A DNA stretch of 64,000 bases from Channallabes apus (taxonomy: Eukaryota > Chordata > Actinopteri > Siluriformes > Clariidae): contig CM060126.1 of the NCBI GenBank assembly GCA_030522415.1, positions 7,349,852-7,413,851 on the forward strand, in the 5' to 3' direction. Shown one piece after another: positions 45,441-56,744 of the stretch. The position numbers and the translations under genes are program-made. The notes under the pieces were generated by a model. It had not been told where the DNA came from. It was given only the letters and a program-made list of their open reading frames with translations, and made no database searches. Position 1 is the first letter of the stretch. Every line of letters begins with the position of its first letter.

Positions 45441-45639
45441 TTTAGCACTAATACAGTACTATGTCTGATTCTATTCTGCTTTTTCACCAGCATTATACAG
45501 TATGTGTGTGATAGCAGATATAAGAAATGGCGTGAGAAGAATTTGGTTTCGAATCATGCCTCGATTCGTCATATACTGTATACAGTATATTACTGCAAAA
45601 GTGAAATTCTTTATTCTTCACATATCACAGCTTTTCTAG
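45441..45639. other. unassigned sequence
   Basis: It contains a TATACTGTATACAGTATAT double heptamer near 45580-45595. No gene. Confidence 0.4.
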
Positions 45640-45799
45640 TAGGCTAGGGTCAGAGCACAGAGTTATCCATTGTACGGAACCTCTGGGGCAGACAGGGTTA
45701 AGGCCCTTGTTCGAGGGCCCAACAGCAAGAACATGGACAAGCTGGGGCTTGAACCGCTGACCTTCCGATCACTAACTCACTGAGCCACCACCACTGTCC
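45640..45799 (-). mobile_element. second tRNA-SINE family copy
   Basis: Minus strand: head GGCTCAGTGAGTTAGTGATC, B box GGTTCAAGCCCC, then GTTGGGCCCTCGAACAAGGG. The tail differs from the 29478 copy. Old. Confidence 0.7.
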
Positions 45800-45814
45800 C
45801 AGCAAACCCATTGA

Positions 45815-46017
45815 TCGTCTATACTGCTTTATCCTGTATACAGGGTTGTGGGGGGGCCTGGAGCCTATTCCAGGAGGTGTGGTACACAATCCATCACAGG
45901 TCGAAACACCAATCGGCAGGTCTTTGAACTGTGGGAGGAAATCGAACCCAGGGAATCGAACCCAGAATCTGCCGGTGCAAGGCGACAAGTGCTAACCACT
46001 AAGCCACCATGCCGCCC
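45815..46017 (-). mobile_element. V-SINE copy, shortened
   Basis: Tail, GCCTGGAGCCTATTCC, a shortened middle, then two B-box-like motifs (ATCGAACCCAGGGAATCGAA) and head to GTGCTAACCACTAAGCCACC. The conserved core is mostly deleted. Confidence 0.85.
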
Positions 46018-46927
46018 CAAATAAAGAACTCCTTTAATAATTAATACTTCTATAGGCACTTAGATTCAAAAGGATTTTAATTACAAATATCTCTCAATAT
46101 GCCTGTAGTGTGTTTAGAAATGAAACTGTTCACAGTGAATAATAGCGGGAGTAAAGCTCCGCTGCACTGGAGAGTCAGAAAGCCTGCAGCCATACCAATG
46201 AAAATCTAATCTTTGTCTCAAAGTCATTATCCATCAACCCTGAACTCAGCACACCAATATGCACTGTACTGAAAACAAGGTCAAACACACATCAAAGTTA
46301 GAGCTTAGACTGTAAAGGTGCACGTTATAGCATGGTATATTCAGTGCATTGCTCCAGCGTTCTCCCCATGTTTATCAGTAATGGTGTGCTCTGAGAGGGG
46401 GCAGCATGGTGAAGTGGCATGTGAGAGGTGTGGAGGGTGGTTTAGCTGGACTTTAGCAGCGAGGCCGGGGCGGAGGACAGAGCTCCGCTAACACCAGCCC
46501 TAAATTGTCTCCTGGTCCAGAAGCTCACACATCATCAAGGTTGAAGAGAGAGAGAGAGAGAGAGAGGGTGAGAGAGAGGGTGATGAGGTCAAGAGAAGGA
46601 GGAATGGAAGAGTTAAGCTGAGTAGGAGAAAAACAAGTTGGGGGAAAATGAGAGAATCAGGGTCAGATATGGCTGTGTATGGACATGAATGCTAAAACCA
46701 CTTCACCAACGTCTCACATAAAGTTAGATTCTGAAGGACAGAATTGGGACAGAACAGACTCGCCAGTGGAATGCTTAGGAGAAAAGGTCTGTGTGCTTTT
46801 CCTAATAGTTCTAGAAAGATAAAAAAAAATAATAATAATAATAATTCTAATAATTCTAGTAACTAAGGTACAGGGACAATCTGATAACTAGGATTTATAC
46901 AAATGAAATTTTAATTTTATTTGTCAT
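46018..46927. other. unassigned; GA repeat
   Basis: (GA)n at about 46545-46567. The block 46130-46520 is repeat-free and of balanced composition; a role is unknown. Confidence 0.35.
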
Positions 46928-46935
46928 ATACACAG

Positions 46936-47415
46936 TAGGGCTGCACAATATATCGAAAAATTATCGTTATCGCGATAATGGTATACGCAATATCTGTATC
47001 GCAAAGAGTTGCGATAAATGAAATTGATGAGTGTATGGTTACACGTAAATAAAAAGTCATGTTTGAAAGTAATTCATATTGTGTTGGCAGGTTTATAGTA
47101 ACAGCAAACCAGAAGTCAGAATATCTGCTGAGGGGTTTAAGTCATTCATAGTGTTTTGAAGTCTAAATATTTGCAACTTCCTTGACATATAGTGTCTTTT
47201 TAGCTTGAATTCGATTTAATTACATCAGACGAATATCTATTACCTGTTTCTTTTAGTATGGTCATTACATATATAAATTATTTTTTAAAACTAATAATAA
47301 TAAAAATATGCATTTCTCTAGGGAAATTCGACTGTATGTCGAAAAGAAATATCATTGTTGCAATATTCAACAACATATCGCATATCGCATGTTTTCCTAA
47401 TATTGTGCAGCCCCA
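46936..47415. mobile_element. hAT MITE, 480 bp
   Basis: Ends TAGGGCTGCACAATATATCG and (complement) TGGGGCTGCACAATATTAGG; perfect 8-bp duplication ATACACAG (46928-46935, 47416-47423). ATCGCGATA palindromes near the left end. No frame of interest. Confidence 0.92.
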
Positions 47416-47423
47416 ATACACAG

Positions 47424-48610
47424 TCATACATTATACTGTACAGTACGATATGCAATATATGAAATGTTTAAACGACCGACCGTGACCTTAAAAATAGAAA
47501 GAAATTAAACAGAAAATAAATTAAGCTAAGATAATTCATATTTCATCATAATATTTTTTTTTCCCTCTGGCCCAAAAGTCGGATCGGTTACAACATTTGA
47601 CATGACGTGCTATGATTATGTGGCTCTGCCACACTAAATCGCAAACCAGCTCAGAAAATAGCCGCAACCTTACAGTATTTCATACAGTACAGTACATGCA
47701 CCATGCAGCCCTAAGAGTACCATCTCTTTTCTCTAATAGGTTCAGTTTGAGCGTTGTTAAACAAAGAAGAAGAAAAAAAATAAGGTCAGTGTGATAGACA
47801 TCCTCCCTTGGATCTAATAGTTTAAAGCCAAGTGAGTACAGAGAGAGGAAGTGAAGCTCTTAGACATCGTTTTATTTACTCCAACTGTCAAGACCCCGGC
47901 CCTAAGTCATAAAGTGGAGATTTGTACTTCCTGAGCGTGGAGAGAGCTCCTGCGGATAAAAAGAGATGGTTCAGAGGTTGCTCAGGTATCTCAGGTTTCT
48001 ATGGTAACACCGATGCATCTCCACATACACACACACTGTTAAACAAACACTTTCGCACAGAGATGCCATGTATCGCCGGTGTCAGAATTTCTGCGAGAAG
48101 CGCATTTCTCGGACGGTCTAGTAAGAATGCGAGGAGCGTGGGAGGCTGTTAATTAAATGGGAATGAGTGAAGCAGACTTCTCAGGATCTCTGAAATATGG
48201 CAGGGGGAAGAAAAAACACAGATGTCCAGCATACTGTACAATAGAACAGGCAAGGAGAATTTACATCTGTGAAAAAAGACGCAGTTTCAGCAATGGTTCC
48301 TGTATGGATTCTGAATGGATACTGTACATATGACTGTATGGTCAGCGATGGTTGATGTTTTTTTTTTTTAAAGTAAGGAATATAGGACTATAAACATTAC
48401 TATAATTCACTGTATTAGACCAGTTTATGTTAACTGTTTATTATTAGATACATGCGGAGGTATTCAGGTACCAGACAAGTCCTTGAGAATGAGCGGTTAC
48501 TATAGAAACTATAACGTATTAGAACAAACACATTGATATGAACCTACAGATTTTATTACAGTCATATCTACTGTATATCTACTGTCAGAGGAGTACCATT
48601 AAATCTAGAA
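47424..48610. other. unassigned sequence
   Basis: No repeats recognised apart from scattered TACTGTA/TACAGTA words. The region 47880-48150 is repeat-free; no gene evident. Confidence 0.4.
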
Positions 48611-48733
48611 CAGTGGAACCTTGGATTACAAGCATAATTCGTTCCGGAAGCGTGCTCGTATTTCAAAACTCTCGTAAACCAAATCGAATTTTCCCATTAC
48701 AAATAATGGAAATTCTAATTATTCGTTTCACAG
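48611..48733 (+). mobile_element. Tigger-like terminal fragment
   Basis: CAGTGGAACCTTGGATTACA followed by AGCATAATTCGTTCCGGAAG and CTCGTAAACCAAATCG; same family as 26325-26633. Only one end is present. Confidence 0.7.
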
Positions 48734-48962
48734 CCCAAGAAAATAAATACATAAAAATAATGTAAAGTAAAAATAAAGCAAACTAACTTTACCTTAAAAA
48801 AAAAAACATCCAGACAGATAAGTGTTTCCGTATGTGTGTGTGTGTGTGAAGCAAAAGTAAGGAGCCCCTCCCCTCTCCCCCTTCCCATCTTACACAGTTA
48901 CCCTTCAATGATCAAAACAGGAAATGTACAGTACAGTAAAATTTTGTTGAGCCCATGCTCTT
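48734..48962. other. unassigned sequence
   Basis: A-rich run and short GT repeat at about 48833-48849; a TACAGTACAGTA double word near 48927. Confidence 0.4.
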
Positions 48963-49394
48963 AAATTGTAGCCTCAGTTTCCTGTTCCGAGCTGACCGGT
49001 GTGGTCTTCTGCTGCTGTTGTAGCACATCTTCTTCAAGGTTCAACATGTTGTGCATTCAGAGATGTTCTTCAGTATACCTCGGTTGTAACAAGATGTTAT
49101 TTAAGTTATTGTTGCCTTTCTATGAGCTCAAGTCAGTATGGCCATTCACCTCTGACCTCTGGCATCAACAAGGCATTTACACCCAGAGAAGAGCTGCTCA
49201 CTAGAAATTTTCTCTTTTTCAGATCATTCTCGGTAAACCCTAGAGATGGCTGTGCATGAAAATCCCAGTAAATCACCAGTTTTGGAAACAAACACATTAA
49301 TCCGTTCAGTTTAATGCATTGAGTTGCTGCATGTGATTGGTTGATTAGACATTTGCATTAGCGAGCAGTTAATCAAGTGTACCTAATGAAGGGG
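48963..49394 (-). mobile_element. Tc1-like remnant, N-terminal half
   Basis: Minus-strand sequence of a common fish Tc1 family: the terminal region with AGGTACACTTGATTAACTGC and TTTGCATTAG complements, then helix-turn-helix coding sequence (CCTAGAGATGGCTGTG complement) and GGTCAGCTCGGAACAGG. It stops before the first catalytic Asp. Frames are broken. Confidence 0.75.
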
Positions 49395-49679
49395 TTTTCT
49401 GTTGGCCTACATCAACTACTACAAACTATTGGTTTTTTTATGTTGATCTTGTTTGTAGAAAATCAATATCATCCACAAGTATCATCAAAAAGTTAATGAG
49501 CAGTGAGATTGATGATTTAAAGTCCGAGGATTTTATGTAATATCACCGCAGACCATGGTCTTGCTGTTACAATTCATCTGTCATTTTCCATGCCTTTATG
49601 TACCGTCACCATATTTTGCCTTTTGGTTTCATTACTACACCACAGCTAATGATATCAGAGCAAGTCAGAACCATGATTG
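49395..49679. other. unassigned sequence
   Basis: Nothing recognised. Confidence 0.4.
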
Positions 49680-49915
49680 TGAAGCTATTTATCCGTCCAT
49701 CCATCTAGAACCCTCTGTAGTCCAACTAGGGACCTTGGAGGCCAATGGTAACCATTGTATTTATTCCCATTTGTACAACTGTGGTAGGACCTCCAGTCAA
49801 CATTTACATGCGCAATGGGCCAAGGTGCCATTCAGGTTGGAGGAAACCCACCAAGCACATGGAGAATATGTACACAAAGACCCGGAATCAAACGCGGACC
49901 CTGGAGGTGCAACGA
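49680..49915 (-). mobile_element. V-SINE with alternative 3' tail, degenerate
   Basis: Minus strand: GTTGCACCTCCAGGGTCC head remnant, core remnant (GCTTGGTGGGTTTCC) and then the same non-standard tail as 38876 (GGGAATAAATACAATGG, GTTGGACTACAGAGGGTTC). Confidence 0.65.
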
Positions 49916-50637
49916 TGTTTGAAGCCAAAGTGAAAATGTACCAAGGGCAGCAGAAAGGCGGGAAGACAGAAATATTTAGACCTTTAATTTACAGTATTAT
50001 TCACTTGCTCTTGACATTCCTTTATGGAGCCACAGTTTCTTTTTTGCACAATTGCTGGTTGCCTTTCACTAATTGATTAAAAACTTCCCACGCAAACAAG
50101 GCCAGCTGGCAAATTCCTACTGTACATGCAAAATGTCTCCCCCCCCCCCATCAAAAATATTACTGCATGAAAAAATGACATTGTGCATCCAAAATATACT
50201 GTACAGTACACGCAAATAATCGAATAGTACGTTTGTACAGTAAGAGACGAATCGAATTGAAGGTCCAACATGTCCAAATGGTATTAGTAAAGTACAGCGT
50301 GAATTGGTGCACAGTAAGTGCTCTGGTGCGAGTTGAACCTTTTGTCTGGTTCGATTTTCCTCTGTGCTTCCAGAATAAAGCATCAAAGGGAGCGGCACTC
50401 TGTTACAGATGAGGCTTTTTACATTATCCGGGTTTCTATTCAGTGCTGCAGGTATTGGAATGATGGTCATGCACTTCAAAGGCCCAGGGTCACCTCATTT
50501 CCCTACACACATCCTCTTCCACTCAACGCACTAGCAGAAAAAAAAAAAACCTTGACAAATGATGTCCTTTTTTTCTATTATGCGATTCTTTCAACAATAC
50601 TGTAAGTGACAGCGAATGCTTTGTCTCATCTTCGCAG
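49916..50637. other. unassigned sequence upstream of candidate exon
   Basis: Low repeat content; poly-C at about 50139-50149. The 173-codon frame at 49555-50076 crosses a SINE and is rejected. Confidence 0.4.
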
Positions 50638-50677
50638 GGTTACAAGAACGTGGCTTATAAGCCGAACCTCTCGGCAG
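50638..50677 (+). CDS. candidate 40-nt internal coding exon
   Basis: A pyrimidine-rich TTTGTCTCATCTTCGCAG ends exactly at 50637 and a strong donor GTGAGTAC starts at 50678. In one frame the 40 nt encode GYKNVAYKPNLSA plus one base and are open; one of the two other frames has a stop. Short exons with such strong sites in unique sequence are typical of neuronal or developmental vertebrate genes. I do not recognise the protein. It could be a chance pair of splice motifs; no partner exon is visible in the window, which would have to be an intron of at least 13 kb to the right and longer to the left. Confidence 0.4.
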
Positions 50678-51214
50678 GTGAGTACAAAGGGGAATTACTT
50701 AGTGGCAGCTACATAATTTATTTAAGCATTCCCCATTTTAGAGCTCAGCTTTGTCCACCGACGGACACAGAGAACTCTGGAGAATAGAAACCGAAAGAAA
50801 GAGAAAAGGTATGAAAGATTTAAAGAAAGGCAGTGTCAGTCCTGGAAGAGCAGATAGAGATGAGGACATCTGGAGGCTCTTTCTTTCTTTCTTTCTTTTG
50901 CCATCACACATATGAAAAATCACATCTTAATACAATACATCATCAATGTTACTTTAAATCCTTTACAATTCAATTTACAATTCATGTCATTTAACCCAAT
51001 TTAACCGACCAGAAGACTTTATCCATGATAATCACAATTTAATCCGTACCAATGAATTTTGGCAGCAGCAACTCAACATCTGTCCCGTCTGTCTCGTCGT
51101 AATTGTAATGTTAACGTCGATGAGATTCGAACTCACAACCTTGTGATCAGTATTCCAAAGCCTTCAGCATTAATCCGTTACAACCCCAAGTAAAGCTAGA
51201 CTAGTGTGCACTTC
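50678..51214. other. unassigned sequence downstream of candidate exon
   Basis: The first 100 bases (TTATTTAAGCATTCCCCATT, GAGCTCAGCTTTGTCC) look unique. A TTTC run lies at about 50880-50899. Confidence 0.4.
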
Positions 51215-51568
51215 AGGATAAACAATAACAGATCTGAAGTTGATGTGTTAGAAGCCGAAAAACTGAGCAAGCATAAGGATTTGAGTCACTTTGACAGGCG
51301 CAAAATTGTGATGATTAGACGACTGGGTCAGAGTAAGTCCAACACTGCAGCTCATGGGTCATGGGCAGCCAAACCTTACTGATGCACATGGGGAGGAGTG
51401 AAGTCTGGCCCGTGTAGTCCGACCCAATAGAAGCGCTGGTGATGAAAAGGTTAATTTATGGTTGTGATAGAAAGTTTTAGGAACACACAGCGCATCACTG
51501 TAATGGTGGCAAAAAGAGGACCTACTCAATATTAAGCGAGTGGTCATAATGCTATGGCTGATCGGTGG
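51215..51568 (+). mobile_element. Tc1-like element, internally deleted
   Basis: Transposase start region (GAGTCACTTTGACAGGCGCA, then GACGACTGGGTCAGAGTAAG, the helix-turn-helix area) is followed after deletions by the last codons and the right end, GTGGTCATAATGCTATGGCT then GATCGGTG. Same family as 14926. Confidence 0.8.
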
Positions 51569-51894
51569 CACATCATACATGTATACATTTTTTTGGCTGA
51601 CTCTATCTACTGTATATACATTATATATATATATATAGAGAGAGAGAGAGTCAGCCAAAAAGACATACACACTGCTTGTTCTTCTTCTTCTTCTACACAC
51701 TTCACAGAAAGAAAAACTTATAAATAGTTTAATACTAAATGTAATATACGTTTTATATATAATATTATCTTTATATAATATACATCATACATGTGGAGTC
51801 AGCCCCAAAAAATTATTGCAAGGCGGCAATGCTAACCACTACACCACTGTGCCTTCTCACATCTTTATATTCATTGGAAAACAGTAAAAAAAAA

Positions 51895-51950
<56 letters not shown>

Positions 51951-51960
51951 TATGTATCTT
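51569..51960. repeat. AT and GA simple repeats with a SINE scrap
   Basis: (AT)n/(AG)n at about 51625-51648, (AT)n at 51897-51947, and at 51818-51853 a minus-strand V-SINE head scrap (GCAAGGCGGCAATGCTAACC). Confidence 0.85.
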
Positions 51961-52984
51961 TAAATAACGCACTTTTTAGGTGGTTCATTGAGGGATCGAA
52001 AAGAGCACAAAGGTGCATTCTAGGCACGAGGCCAAGCAACCACATCACAATAAATGTCATCAAAGGTCTTGGCCACTATAGAACAATGACCGGGTTATCA
52101 AATAAATAAATAAATGAATAAATAAATAGTCCGCACTCTTCAAGGACGGCCCTCTGTGCGTTACACTTGAGAGAGTCTGAGCCATACAGCAGAACTCCCT
52201 TCTGTCTGCTGATGCTTAACTGACTGAGCGGATTGTGTGCTGCACTGCAGTAGATTGGGTTTGGCCGGGGTCACAGTCCAGAAATGGCTGCTGGTAGACG
52301 ACAGACACATTGTTTAATGGGGTTTTCTCTACGGCAGGCCTGGAGGGACGAAGGTGACCGATTTCCCCCACGGCCTGAACTGCTAAGGCCCTGGACATCC
52401 TCTGGCTGCTCAGCACTGAGACTCAAAAGCTTTCACCCCACAGCCCTGATCTGATCACAACACCACGTCAGCGTCCCAACACCGAACGGCACAAAGTGAT
52501 ATCCGACTGAATCAACTGAATTTCAAATGAAATAAAGATCCTGACAAGTATGAATGTCTCCCTTACAACCTGAATCATCAGGCGAGATCCTCATCATGCA
52601 TGAAATATCCTGCTCACATCGTTAATGTTAATATGACAGCAAGGAAGCAATCTCATTCAAAGCCATGGTGTGGAAGAGTGATGGAACGAGCTACAATGTG
52701 ATATACGGCTTCCTAAGAAGCCGAACGTATGTCACAGTTAAGTGCAAAAGGACAACACAGAGCATCGATTGTTTTCTAAGGTCGATGACATCGATCATAA
52801 TAATATTTATATATATACCCGCCTTTTTAGCGCGACTTGACATATTTTGTCCATGGTGCAATCAAGTACATTGGCAGCAGGTTTGGCTGGTATAGCGTTC
52901 ACCTCTGTGCTCATTCCGGTTATAGACAGTAGCAATAAACCTGACATTATGTGTATTGTGAATATTTAATATCAGTTACAGCAC
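51961..52984. other. unassigned; candidate conserved block
   Basis: AAATAAAT run at about 52101-52127. The block 52200-52640 is repeat-free with GGGGTCACAGTCCAGAAATG and CATCATGCATGAAATATCCT. Regulatory function is inference. Confidence 0.3.
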
Positions 52985-53215
52985 TGCTGAGTCATCCCTC
53001 ATTTTTTCATATTAAATTAAATTAAACTTCACTTCGAAATTCTGCAAATAATTGCAAAAGTGCCTAAAAAAAACCTTGGCAGCAACCTCATTTCCCCTCT
53101 TATCTATTAAAACCACTTAGCATCACAAGTATGCTAATCACCAGCCTGATCATTTGTCATCATCTGTACCTCTTTCTCATTTGTTTTGGCTTAAGTCAAT
53201 ATTTTTAGCTGGGTT
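52985..53215 (+). repeat. dispersed repeat, copy 2 (pairs with 39950)
   Basis: Homologous to 39950-40250 in the same orientation. At 53130-53131 it has an uninterrupted TA where copy 1 has TACTGTA. Confidence 0.8.
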
Positions 53216-53522
53216 TTCACTGAGTTTTCACTCTTTTTGAATGAATCTTTAACGTGACTCAGAAGAACGAGTCGTCTCCGAGAGTGATTCATTCATTTTC
53301 TACTGGACGCGCATGTGCAAATCATCACAAAACCTTCGTAGGTTACAGTATGTACAGGAAACAGAATTGAGCGATTCTTTCTTAATGACTCTTCTACTCC
53401 GGGTCGTTCGTTCTTTTGTCACGTGACTCCCATAGACGCTGTGCGGTGCAATAGATTCAAAACAACAAACGACTCCGACTAGAAGATATGAGAGGTGAGC
53501 TGCTCATTCTGTTTATTATAAT
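53216..53522. other. unassigned sequence
   Basis: AACGAGTCGTC and related GAGTCG words are repeated around 53265-53475, similar to words at 54040-54100. No gene recognised. Confidence 0.35.
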
Positions 53523-53535
53523 ATGTCTTTAGCTG

Positions 53536-53894
53536 GGTGGCACGGTGGTGTAGTGGTTAGCACTGTCGCTTTGCACCTCCAGGGTCTGGGTTCGATTCCC
53601 CGGCCAGGCTCGATTCCCGTCTCTGTGTGCATGGAGTTTGCATGTTCTCCCCGTGCTTGGTGGGTTTCCTCCGGGTACTCCGGTTTCCTCCCACAGTCCA
53701 AAGACATGCAGGTTAGGCTAATTGGCGTTCCTAAATTGCCCGTAGTGTGTGTGTATGTGTGTGTGCCCTGCGATGGATTGGCACCCTGTCCAGGGTGTAC
53801 CCCGCCTAGTGCCCGAAGTCTCCTGGGATAGGCTCCAGGTCCCCGCGACCCTGAACACAGGATTAAGCGGAATACAAAATGAATGAATGAATGA
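53536..53894 (+). mobile_element. full-length V-SINE with target duplication
   Basis: Head, doubled B box (about 53589 and 53607), core, short GT spacer, tail and GAATGA repeat. Perfect 13-bp duplication ATGTCTTTAGCTG (53523-53535, 53895-53907). It differs little from the 40570 copy: both are recent. Confidence 0.97.
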
Positions 53895-53907
53895 ATGTCT
53901 TTAGCTG

Positions 53908-55177
53908 CATTGTAATATTTTCATTGCTGGAACACATTTTGGAACACAAAACATGTGTATGTAGAGGTATTGCGGGTCTTTTTGATTGAAAATGCAACAT
54001 TTTATTTTATTTCTGATCAAAAGAACGAAATTAACTAAATGACTCAAAAAAAGATTCGTTAATTTTGATGAACGAGGTCCAGAGAAGCGAGTCACTAAAA
54101 TGCTTCAAACTTCCCATCACTACCGGATCCTACTCTTTATGAAAAAGATTTAATTGTACTCTTACAGGCAAAAAAGAAAAAAACGAATGAGATGTATAGC
54201 ATTGGTGTTATCTAGGTTAGCAGTGACCAATATTTCCTCGTTAACCCCAGCACCAGAAAGCGAGTATTTCAACAAAACAGCACATTAACACTTCAGAACA
54301 AGAGTACTGAAGCGCTCATTATGTGAGCACAGTAAAGTGAGTCACTGTCTGCATGTACAGGATGCTGATAAGAGGCCAGATGAGATTCTGCCATCTATGC
54401 TTCAGAAACACGAGTGGGGTAATGAACTCCTTGTCACGCATCATTTGAACTAAAAATAAATAAATTTAGCCTTTCAGAATCCGAATATACGGTGGAAGAG
54501 ACGGATTAATCACATAAAGTAACGTAACGTAAATAATGCACAGAGGCCTGTCTATCTCACGCGCCGTAATGAACACACACAGTTTGATAAGATGCATCGC
54601 CCTATTACCGAGTATCGAGTCCACAGCTCCCAGAAAACCGCCTAAGCACTTGACATCTGTGACTAGCTGTCAGACTGACACACTGCAGCCAGAAGCGATC
54701 AATACAATTACACTGACGAATACGGGACACACACACAGGGATGACCTCTGACTCTTCATCGCGGGACCAATTCTAATATCAGCAAGAGCAGAGGTCAAAA
54801 ACAGTCCTGGGCTTCAATACCTACAGTATCGATCCTTTGATGTTTAAAAAGGAGTGAAGCTGGACAAATCTGTCTGTTACAGAAAACTAGAAAACTATTT
54901 TTTGTCTAAAATATTGTATATTGAGGATTTTTTACATTCAGGGCTTCTCTGGTTATATACAGTATATATATATATATATATATATTGTACTGTATATCAG
55001 GGATTTCTTATACACTCAGTCAGTGCTATACATTATGCCACACTGTAATAGTGTGCTAGAGGTTTTATAGGTGTGTAGAGTTTTTTTTTAAATAAGTTTC
55101 CTTATAAAAAGCGTCCGGATGGAAGTTGGGATGAAACCAAAGTTTCATACCTTGAAGGGGAAATGTCTTTACAAGAA
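53908..55177. other. unassigned sequence with short AT repeat
   Basis: AT repeat at about 54963-54986. The plus-strand frames at 54536-54751 and 54854-55048 have no support. The 228-codon minus-strand frame starting at 55751 runs through SINEs. Confidence 0.4.
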
Positions 55178-55424
55178 TAAGTGTGTTAAGGATCTTCGCA
55201 TCAGAAGATCGCCAGTTCGAGTCCCTGCTCCGCCAGGTTGCCGCTGTTGGGCCCTTGAACAAGGCCTTTAACCCTGTCTGCTCCAGGGGCGCTGACCCTG
55301 CGCTCTGCCGAGTAACAAGAAGCTCGGATATGCTATAAAGAATAAAGAATTCTCGGATAAGAATAAAGAATTCCACTGTGCAGTGATGTATGTGTGACAA
55401 ATAAAGACTGAACTGAACTGAATA
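55178..55424 (+). mobile_element. second tRNA-SINE family copy
   Basis: tRNA-like head (GTTAAGGATCTTCGCATCAG, B box CCAGTTCGAGTCCC), GTTGGGCCCTTGAACAAGGC, then a tail with a duplicated AATAAAGAATT and the end GACAAATAAAGACTGAACTG. Confidence 0.8.
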
Positions 55425-55433
55425 GTACAGGCG

Positions 55434-55752
55434 GCACGGTGGTGTAGTGGTTAGCACTGTCGCCTTGCACCGCCAGGGTCCGGGTTCGATTCCCGGGGCA
55501 GGCTCGATTCCCGTCTCTGTGTGTATGGAGTTTGCATGTTCTCCCCGTGCTTGGTGGGTTTCCTCCGGGTACTCCGGTTTCCTCGCACAATCCAAAGACA
55601 TGTAGGTTAGGTTAATTGACATTCCAAATTGCCCGTAGTGTGAGTGTGTGTATGTGTGTGTGCCCTGCGATGGATTGGCACCCTGTCCAGGTTTCCTGGG
55701 ATAGGCTCCACGCCCCTGCGACCCTGTATATAAGGATAAAGCGGTACACAAT
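55434..55752 (+). mobile_element. V-SINE copy with doubled B box
   Basis: Head GGCGGCACGGTGGTGTAGTG, B boxes at about 55487 and 55504, core and tail; part of the tail is deleted (CCTGTCCAGG joins TTTCCTGGG). Directly follows another SINE. Confidence 0.93.
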
Positions 55753-55756
55753 GAAC

Positions 55757-55990
55757 TGAGGCAGCTAAGGCTCTAGGTTGATGGTTTTTTGGATCTGATG
55801 TTCGAGTTTTGAGCTCTGCACTCAGTGGGTTGCCAAACCCCACACTACTCAGCCACTGCATGCAAAATGTAATATTATAAAGCTGCATAATCTGTTTCTT
55901 TTAATCATTCATTTCTTTATTCCAACATTGCACATTTACAGTACAATACAGGTAAATCTGAGTATTTTAAAATTGTGATTAATCGCGGTT
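55757..55990 (+). repeat. tRNA-derived SINE-like repeat, uninterrupted copy
   Basis: Same family as 6296-7186: GAGGCAGCTAAGGCTCTAGG, CAGTGGGTTGCCAAACC, CATAATCTGTTTCTTTTAAT and GAGTATTTTAAAATTGTGAT. It provides the unoccupied form of the site filled by the hAT at 6553. Confidence 0.75.
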
Positions 55991-56744
55991 ACCCATCCAG
56001 GATGTACAGCACCCACGTAGTTCCCCAAGCTCCCTTGGATAGGCTACAGGCTTTATACGACCCATCAAAGTAACAACCCCATAGAAATCATATTCTTGTA
56101 GGTAATCAATAAAAATCCAATTAGATTGTGAGACAACATAATGTAGTACAATCGCTAATTGAAATCCCACGTTCAATAGCAGTAACACATCGATACACAA
56201 CTGGGATTGTTCGGAGGACTACGTACCAGAAGCATCAAAAGAAAAGATCCCCTTCTTACAGAATAATAAGTACTGGCACCACATAGCTCGAATGCATTTG
56301 ATTATGTGACTGGATTTCAAACGCTAGTAGGAAAGTGGTGTGCAGCTGCTCCCTGTAGGTGGACACTATCTGGCAAAGCTTCAAACTTCAAGTCATTACA
56401 CGAGTGATCAAAGAGCTGAGCAGCTGGCCTCTAACACAATGTGAAGTGAACAGCGTGGGTTGACAAAGCTAATCAATGTGACTGCTCCACACTGCTTCAT
56501 TAAAAGCCTATAAGGAACAGCACAGGGTGTACTCCACAGCCTGATCATCACACTCCTCAGTGTTTTCTTGAAACATGCAGCATCCTCGAACCTTGTTCAT
56601 AATAAAATCATTGCAAACACTGGTATAATGTATATTAATATAAAAGAAAATTAGACAAACTCACTAGTTTAGAATGTTTATATTCCATGTAGTAAACTTT
56701 ATATAAGCACAAATAATGGTCATGGTAATATAAAGCGTGTCCCA
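55991..56744. other. unassigned sequence
   Basis: No gene or transposon recognised. At 56360-56600 words such as CCTGATCATCACACTCCTCAG hint at old LINE sequence but are not enough to call. Confidence 0.35.

Noticed and set aside
49555..50076. 173-codon plus-strand open frame
   Set aside because: Crosses a degenerate V-SINE and unrelated flanks; no domain or splice sites.
55065..55751. 228-codon minus-strand open frame, the longest in the window
   Set aside because: It runs through a V-SINE and a second SINE on the antisense strand; its residues repeat those of other antisense SINE frames (KPEYPEETHQARGEHANS).
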